This document shows positions 59,404 through 64,000 of a DNA stretch of 64,000 nt, in pieces. The notes under the pieces are model-generated. The model made no database searches and had not been told where the DNA came from. It saw only the letters and a program-made list of their open reading frames with translations. Within the stretch, counting starts at the first letter, position 1; each line of letters starts with the position of its first letter. The position numbers and the translations under genes were made by a program. Source of the stretch: Ruegeria sp. Ofav3-42 (GTDB lineage: Bacteria; Pseudomonadota; Alphaproteobacteria; Rhodobacterales; Rhodobacteraceae); NCBI RefSeq assembly GCF_022347725.1, contig NZ_JAKRGB010000005.1, positions 186,001 to 250,000 of the forward strand. Direction: 5' to 3'.

Positions 59404-61112
59404 CAGTGGCTCTCTCTGGTCACAAGGCGGGTGTCTTTGCCGACAAGGAAATCAAGGTCTGCACCCTGATCCGCCTGCAGCACGTGGTCGATATAGAGTT
59501 TTGCGTAACCGCGGGTGTAGTGCGGATTGTCCGGTTGCCATGCAGCGCGGCGCGCGTCCAGTTCCTTTTGTTCGACCAGCAGTTCCAGTTCGCCCTTACT
59601 TTCTGAAACGCGGATACGATCGCCGGTTTTGACCAGCGCAAGCGGACCGCCAGCCTGTGCTTCGGGGCTGACATGCAGGATCACGGTTCCAAAAGCGGTG
59701 CCAGACATGCGGGCATCTGAGATGCGGATCATGTCGCGTACGCCTTCCCTGACCAACTTGGCGGGGATCGGCATGTTCCCGACCTCTGGCATTCCGGGAT
59801 AACCTTTTGGACCGCAGCCCTTGAGTACAAGAATGGTCTCGGGCGTCACCGGCAGATCGTCCCGGTCGATATTGGCCTTGAGGTCCTCGATACTCTCGAA
59901 CACGTAAGCTTCGGCTTCGGTTTCCAACAGGGCATCCGTTGCCGCAGAAGGCTTCACAATAGCTCCGTTCGGTGCGAGGTTACCACGCAGGACACGCAGA
60001 CCAGCGGCGGGTTTCACCGGGTCATTGAAGGGGCGGATGACGTCTGTGTTAAAGCACTCGGCACCTTCGTAGTGGGCCGAGATATCCTTGTTCAGAACAG
60101 TTTTTGCCGGGCGCAAAAAGGACTTGAGTTCTGACAATACAACGGGAACGCCTCCGGCATAACAGAAGTCTTCCATCAGGTATTTGCCCGAGGGCATGCA
60201 GTTCACCAGCAACGGAATCTCTGACCCGATTTCGAAATCCTTGAGTGTCAGGTCCACACCCACGCGCCCAGCCAGTGCCAGCAGATGTACAACCGCATTG
60301 GTCGATCCGCCCACGGCAGCGTTGGCCAGAATGGCGTTTTCAAATGCCTCTTTGGTCAAGATGTCGGAAGGTTTCAGGTCTTCATCCACCATTTCGACGA
60401 TCCGTTTACCGGTCAGATGCGCCAGCGCCATGCGGCGGGCGTCGACGGCGGGCAGGGCAGCGTTGGTGGGCAGGCTCATGCCCATCGCTTCGACCAAAGA
60501 CGCCATTGTCGATGCGGTGCCCATGGTCATGCAGACACCCGCGCTGCGCGACATTCCGGACTCGGCATTCATGAAGTCTTTAAGGGTCATTTCTCCGGCG
60601 CGCACGGCTTCGGAAAATTTCCAGACATCCGTCCCCGATCCAATATCTTTGCCACGGTACTTCCCGTTTAACATCGGCCCTGAACTAACGACGATCGCAG
60701 GTAAATCGACCGATGCGGCTCCCATCAATTGCCCCGGCGTGGTCTTGTCACATCCACCCAGCAGAACGACGCCGTCGATGCCATAAGCGCGGATGGATTC
60801 CTCGACATCCATCGCCAGAAGGTTGCGGAACAACATGGCAGTGGGCTTCATTTGCGTCTCGCCCAGTGACATCACCGGGAATTCAACCGGGAAGCCGCCA
60901 GCCTCCCACACGCCACGCTTAACGCCTTCGGCCAAGTCGCGCAGGCCCGAGTTGCAGGGCGTGAGTTCGGACCAGGTGTTGCAGATGCCGATGATGGGGC
61001 GGCCATCAAAGGCGTGATCCGGGAAGCCCTGGTTCTTCATCCAAGACCGGTGGATGAAACCATCCTTGTCCAGCTTGCCATACCAATGCTGGGAGCGGCG
61101 TTTTTTTGTCAT
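59403..61112 (-). CDS. IlvD/Edd-family aldonate dehydratase (galactonate/arabinonate type)
   Basis: A 569-residue iron-sulfur dehydratase. Cluster cysteines are visible in CNTWSELTPCN near 45, GGCDKTTPG near 119 and SAGVCMTMGTASTM near 191. Length and the N-terminal KKRRSQHWYGKLDKDGFIHR resemble sugar-acid dehydratases (L-arabinonate, D-galactonate) rather than biosynthetic IlvD. Placed between GH4 alpha-galactosidase and the galactose enzymes, it should turn D-galactonate into 2-keto-3-deoxy-galactonate. It starts 24 bp after the GH4 gene. Confidence 0.87.
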   Translation of the reverse strand: MTKKRRSQHWYGKLDKDGFIHRSWMKNQGFPDHAFDGRPIIGICNTWSELTPCNSGLRDLAEGVKRGVWEAGGFPVEFPVMSLGETQMKPTAMLFRNLLAMDVEESIRAYGIDGVVLLGGCDKTTPGQLMGAASVDLPAIVVSSGPMLNGKYRGKDIGSGTDVWKFSEAVRAGEMTLKDFMNAESGMSRSAGVCMTMGTASTMASLVEAMGMSLPTNAALPAVDARRMALAHLTGKRIVEMVDEDLKPSDILTKEAFENAILANAAVGGSTNAVVHLLALAGRVGVDLTLKDFEIGSEIPLLVNCMPSGKYLMEDFCYAGGVPVVLSELKSFLRPAKTVLNKDISAHYEGAECFNTDVIRPFNDPVKPAAGLRVLRGNLAPNGAIVKPSAATDALLETEAEAYVFESIEDLKANIDRDDLPVTPETILVLKGCGPKGYPGMPEVGNMPIPAKLVREGVRDMIRISDARMSGTAFGTVILHVSPEAQAGGPLALVKTGDRIRVSESKGELELLVEQKELDARRAAWQPDNPHYTRGYAKLYIDHVLQADQGADLDFLVGKDTRLVTRESH

Positions 61113-61136
61113 TGTTTCAGCCTTCTAAAATCCGGT

Positions 61137-62477
61137 TCAGGCGGCCTTGGCGGGTTTGCACCAATCGGGCAACCAATCGGCGTGCGCGACTAAAAGATCA
61201 TTTACCATGCAGCGGATCTGTCGCAGATCCAGCTCAGCTGCTGTATGAGGATCCATCATGGCCGCGTGATAGATGTGTTCGGAGTTCTGCTCAACCAAAG
61301 CCCGAACTGTCAGTTCTTGCACGTTGATCTGCGTGCGCATCAGCGCGACCAGCTGCGGGGGAATGTCCGTGACGACCGATGGCTGAACGCCGTTTGAATC
61401 CACAAGACACGGCGTTTCGACTGCAGCGCCGATAGGCAGCTGTGGAATCTGACCGGTATTGGGCAGGTTGCCGTAAGCCACATAAGGAGTGTCAGTCGCG
61501 ATCGCGTTCATCAGATCCGCCGCAAATTCGTGGCTGCGAACGACCTCGATGTCACGCCCGTCGATCAGGGTCTTGGCCTGTTCTTTCCAATTTGCGACCT
61601 GTTCCTCACAGCGGGTTGGGTATTCATCCAGAGGGATGTTGAACTGCTCGATCAGATCTTGCCGTCCGTCTTTGATGAACCAGGGAACGTATTCGGCCAG
61701 ATGCTCCGAACTTTCAGTGCAGAAATAACCCAGGTGATCCATCACCTCGTACCGCACCTTGTTGGGGCAACGTGGCATAAGTAGCGGCGGTTTGGGAATG
61801 CGCCCGTTGGCATAACCCTGACGCAACGCCGGATAGAGATCGCGGCCTTCGTGTTCCAGTCGTAAGAAGAAGGCGACGTGGTTCACACCGGCGACTTTGT
61901 ATCGAATTTCGGACTTCGGCAGGTCCAGGTCGTGGGCCAGTTCCTCGACCGTGTTTTGTACCGAATGACAAAGCCCCACGTGTTTCAGCGCCGGGAAGCG
62001 TTCAGCCAGCGCCCATGTGTTGATGGCCATAGGATTGACGTACTGCAGCAGCGTCGCGTTCGGGCAAAGCTGCATCATGTCCTGCGCGACATCCCACAAC
62101 ACTGGTACCGTTCGCAGCCCGCGCATGATGCCGCCGACACCTAGTGTATCCGCAATGGTCTGGCGCAAGCCGTATTGCTTGGGGATTTCGAAATCCGTCA
62201 CCGTGCAGGGTTTGTATCCCCCAACTTGAAATGCGGTGATAACGAAATCAGCACCGTCCAGAGCAGCACGACGATCAGTGTGAGTGGACACGGTAGCACC
62301 GGTTCCGACAGAGCGGATCATCGCTTTGGCAACGGCTTCACTTTCGGCTAGACGAACCGGATCGATATCCATCAGCGCAAAGTGGCTGTTAGCAAGCGCA
62401 GGGGTCAGCAAAGCGTCGCCCACGATATTCTGCATGAAGATCGTGGAACCCGCCCCGATGAAGGTGATTTTTGTCAT
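61137..62477 (-). CDS. Alpha-galactosidase, GH4 (NAD- and Mn-dependent)
   Basis: A 446-residue GH4 enzyme with the NAD-binding N-terminus ITFIGAGSTIF, NPMAINTWAL near residue 147, the metal Cys in LCHSVQNT near 169 and the metal His in GVNHVAFF near 198. The FQVGGYKPCTVTDFEIP segment fits the MelA-type alpha-galactosidases. It would split imported alpha-galactosides such as melibiose, raffinose or galactosyl-glycerol. It overlaps the permease gene by 4 bp. Confidence 0.9.
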   Translation of the reverse strand: MTKITFIGAGSTIFMQNIVGDALLTPALANSHFALMDIDPVRLAESEAVAKAMIRSVGTGATVSTHTDRRAALDGADFVITAFQVGGYKPCTVTDFEIPKQYGLRQTIADTLGVGGIMRGLRTVPVLWDVAQDMMQLCPNATLLQYVNPMAINTWALAERFPALKHVGLCHSVQNTVEELAHDLDLPKSEIRYKVAGVNHVAFFLRLEHEGRDLYPALRQGYANGRIPKPPLLMPRCPNKVRYEVMDHLGYFCTESSEHLAEYVPWFIKDGRQDLIEQFNIPLDEYPTRCEEQVANWKEQAKTLIDGRDIEVVRSHEFAADLMNAIATDTPYVAYGNLPNTGQIPQLPIGAAVETPCLVDSNGVQPSVVTDIPPQLVALMRTQINVQELTVRALVEQNSEHIYHAAMMDPHTAAELDLRQIRCMVNDLLVAHADWLPDWCKPAKAA

Positions 62478-63322
62478 TTTACAGCTCCGAGGGTCAGGCC
62501 CGCGATGAAGTGTTTCTGCATGAGGAAGAACATGGCCACCGGCGGCAGCGCCGCGACGATGGAGCCGGCACTCATTAACTGATAGGCCGCGCGGAATTGT
62601 GCGTTAAAGCTGGTGATCCCCGCGGTCACAGGTTGGCTTTCTGCACCTTGGGTCAGGACGACGGCCCAGAAGTAATCGTTCCAGATAAAGGTAAAGATCA
62701 GCACGCTGAGCGCTGCGATCGCAGGTTTCATCAGCGGCAGGACAACGTACCAGAAGATCCGCCATTCGCTAATGCCCTCGACGCGCGCCGCTTCGATCAG
62801 TTCAAAGGGCAAAGCGCGGATGAAGTTGCGCATGAACAGCGTGCAGAACCCGGTCTGAAACGCGATATGGAATAGAACAAGCCCGGTTTTGGTGTTGTAG
62901 AGGCCCAGTTGCAGGGTCAGATCGCGGACGGGCACCATCAGTATCTGGAACGGCACGAAGTTTCCCGCAACGAACATGAAGAAAATCCAGAGGTTCGATT
63001 TGAACTTGTAAATCCCCAGCGCAAAGCCGGTCATGCAACTCAGCGCGACTGCACCGATCACCGTCGGAATGGTGATCAGGAAAGAATTCAGCAGATACCG
63101 AGGCATGTCCGAGTTGAAGAAGACCTGCCCATAGTTGTAGGCACCCTCAAAACTGGACGGCATGCCCCAATAGTTGGCATTGGTGAAATCGGCGGCGGGT
63201 TTGACCGAAAACAGCGCGACTGCGAGCAGCGGCCCCAGCCAAAGCAACAGCGCCAGTGGCAGCATGGCCTGATAGGAAATCTGTGCGGCGCGGGATTGTT
63301 TTTCGATGGGTTTGGGAAACAT
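62474..63322 (-). CDS. Carbohydrate ABC transporter permease (MalG-like)
   Basis: A 282-residue CUT1 permease with six hydrophobic segments, coupling loop FELIEAARVEGISEWRIFWYV near residue 175-195 and C-terminal FLMQKHFIAGLTLGAVK. It pairs with the MalF-like permease 1 bp upstream. Binding protein and ATPase of the system must lie beyond the window. Its overlap with the GH4 gene ties transport of galactosides to their breakdown. Confidence 0.9.
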   Translation of the reverse strand: MFPKPIEKQSRAAQISYQAMLPLALLLWLGPLLAVALFSVKPAADFTNANYWGMPSSFEGAYNYGQVFFNSDMPRYLLNSFLITIPTVIGAVALSCMTGFALGIYKFKSNLWIFFMFVAGNFVPFQILMVPVRDLTLQLGLYNTKTGLVLFHIAFQTGFCTLFMRNFIRALPFELIEAARVEGISEWRIFWYVVLPLMKPAIAALSVLIFTFIWNDYFWAVVLTQGAESQPVTAGITSFNAQFRAAYQLMSAGSIVAALPPVAMFFLMQKHFIAGLTLGAVK

Positions 63323-63323
63323 C

Positions 63324-64000
63324 TCAATGCCCCTTTTCTTCGCGGTACATCGACCACAGGAAATAGGCGATGAAGCACAGCATGATGAGGAACAGGATTA
63401 CGGCGATGGCCGCGCCATACCCCATGCGGAAGCCGTATTCGGACAAGGCGACCTCGAACATGTAATAGGCCAGCACACGGGACGATCCGAATGGTCCGCC
63501 TTGGGTCATGATCGAAATCAGGTCGAACGAACGCAGAGCGCCGATGATCGTCACGACAAAGGCGATGAAAGTTGCGGGGCGCAGTTGCGGCAGGATGATG
63601 TGCCACAACATCCGAAAGCCCTTGGCGCCGTCCAGACGGCCTGCCTCGATCTGCTCGGGGTCGACGGCGTTCAGGCCGGTCAGATATAGGATCATGCAAT
63701 AGGCCGTTTGCGGCCAGAGACCGGCGAAGATGATGCCATAGGTCACGAACCGTTCGTCGCCAAGAACGTTTAGCGGGCCGAGACCAAAGAGGCTGAGGAA
63801 CTCGTTCAACAGGCCAAAGGTCGGATCATAAAACCACGTGAATACTAGGCCGACGACGACTTGTGAAATAACAAATGGGAAGAAAAACAGCGACTTATAC
63901 AGCCGAATGCCCCAGACGGTCTGGTTCAGGAACAGCGCGATGAACAAGCCTGCCGGGATTGCCAGAAGATACAGGACCAGCCAGATCAGGTTGTTCTTGA
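63324..64000 (-). CDS. Carbohydrate ABC transporter permease (MalF-like), 5' truncated
   Basis: The frame is open to the right edge of the window, so only the last ~225 residues are visible. It has at least five hydrophobic segments and the coupling loop PEQIEAGRLDGAKGFRMLWHI in the middle of the visible part. CUT1 permeases are usually ~290-320 residues, so roughly 70-90 N-terminal residues are missing. It is the first visible gene of the galactoside operon. Confidence 0.9.
   Translation of the reverse strand, partial: KNNLIWLVLYLLAIPAGLFIALFLNQTVWGIRLYKSLFFFPFVISQVVVGLVFTWFYDPTFGLLNEFLSLFGLGPLNVLGDERFVTYGIIFAGLWPQTAYCMILYLTGLNAVDPEQIEAGRLDGAKGFRMLWHIILPQLRPATFIAFVVTIIGALRSFDLISIMTQGGPFGSSRVLAYYMFEVALSEYGFRMGYGAAIAVILFLIMLCFIAYFLWSMYREEKGH

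Overview
The window looks like chromosomal DNA of a marine Roseobacter-type alphaproteobacterium (Rhodobacteraceae). This rests on gene content (DUF442-sulfide:quinone oxidoreductase fusion, napFDAGHBC, aglEFGAK, MaoC-Pta fusion, several LacI/ABC sugar modules), moderately high GC, dense operons and many ATGA start/stop overlaps. No insertion sequence, integrase, CRISPR array or rRNA was seen.

Region by region. (1) 1-4.7 kb, + strand: a sulfur oxidation and export operon: truncated YeeE/YedE permease, persulfide dioxygenase-like hydrolase, DUF442-SQR fusion, SulP permease. (2) 4.7-10.0 kb: an RNA repair and quality-control locus. A CARF-domain sigma54 activator (rtcR, - strand) faces a + strand operon with a Ro60/TROVE protein, four tandem Y RNA-like genes in a 564-nt gap, and an RtcB-type RNA ligase. 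A perfect 22-bp palindrome and a -24/-12 promoter candidate lie between the two units. (3) 10.0-11.5 kb: a decayed autotransporter-like gene (- strand). (4) 11.7-18.2 kb, - strand: a periplasmic nitrate reductase operon napFDAGHBC with an extra 85-aa membrane protein. (5) 18.4-21.6 kb, - strand: a cobalamin riboswitch, two tiny reading frames and a BtuCDF-type ABC transporter. (6) 21.9-25.3 kb: MaoC-Pta fusion and acetate kinase, then two small membrane proteins on the other strand. (7) 25.4-31.8 kb: a ugpBAEC-like glycerol-3-phosphate-type ABC operon ending in an EEP phosphoesterase, with a divergent LacI regulator.

(8) 31.8-43.3 kb: glucoside utilisation. On the - strand are AglR, a rare GH1 beta-glucosidase/glucokinase fusion, a PfkB sugar kinase and a lyxose/mannose-type isomerase. 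On the + strand are aglEFGAK. Shared LacI-type operators lie in the divergent intergenic region. (9) 43.3-49.6 kb, + strand: a LacI-controlled unit of sugar isomerase/epimerase, LacI regulator, amino-acid-type ABC binding protein, an unusually long permease and a GH42 beta-galactosidase; no ATPase is present. (10) 49.8-54.3 kb, + strand: a polyamine-type (PotDABC-like) ABC transporter whose last permease carries a repeat-bearing tail. (11) 54.4-64.0 kb, - strand: a galactoside operon with two permeases (one cut by the window end), GH4 alpha-galactosidase, IlvD-type dehydratase, SDR dehydrogenase, KDGal kinase, KDPGal aldolase, SMP-30 lactonase and a second GH42 beta-galactosidase. Together these make a nearly complete De Ley-Doudoroff route from galactosides to pyruvate and glyceraldehyde-3-phosphate.

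The most interesting locus is the ro60-Y RNA-rtcB operon. Four RNAs share the 5' motif GGCG(G)AATGC and the 3' motif CTTGT(C)CGCC, each closed by a perfect stem. They carry different tRNA-like modules, at least two of which look like circularly permuted tRNAs with the acceptor stem capped by a tetraloop.
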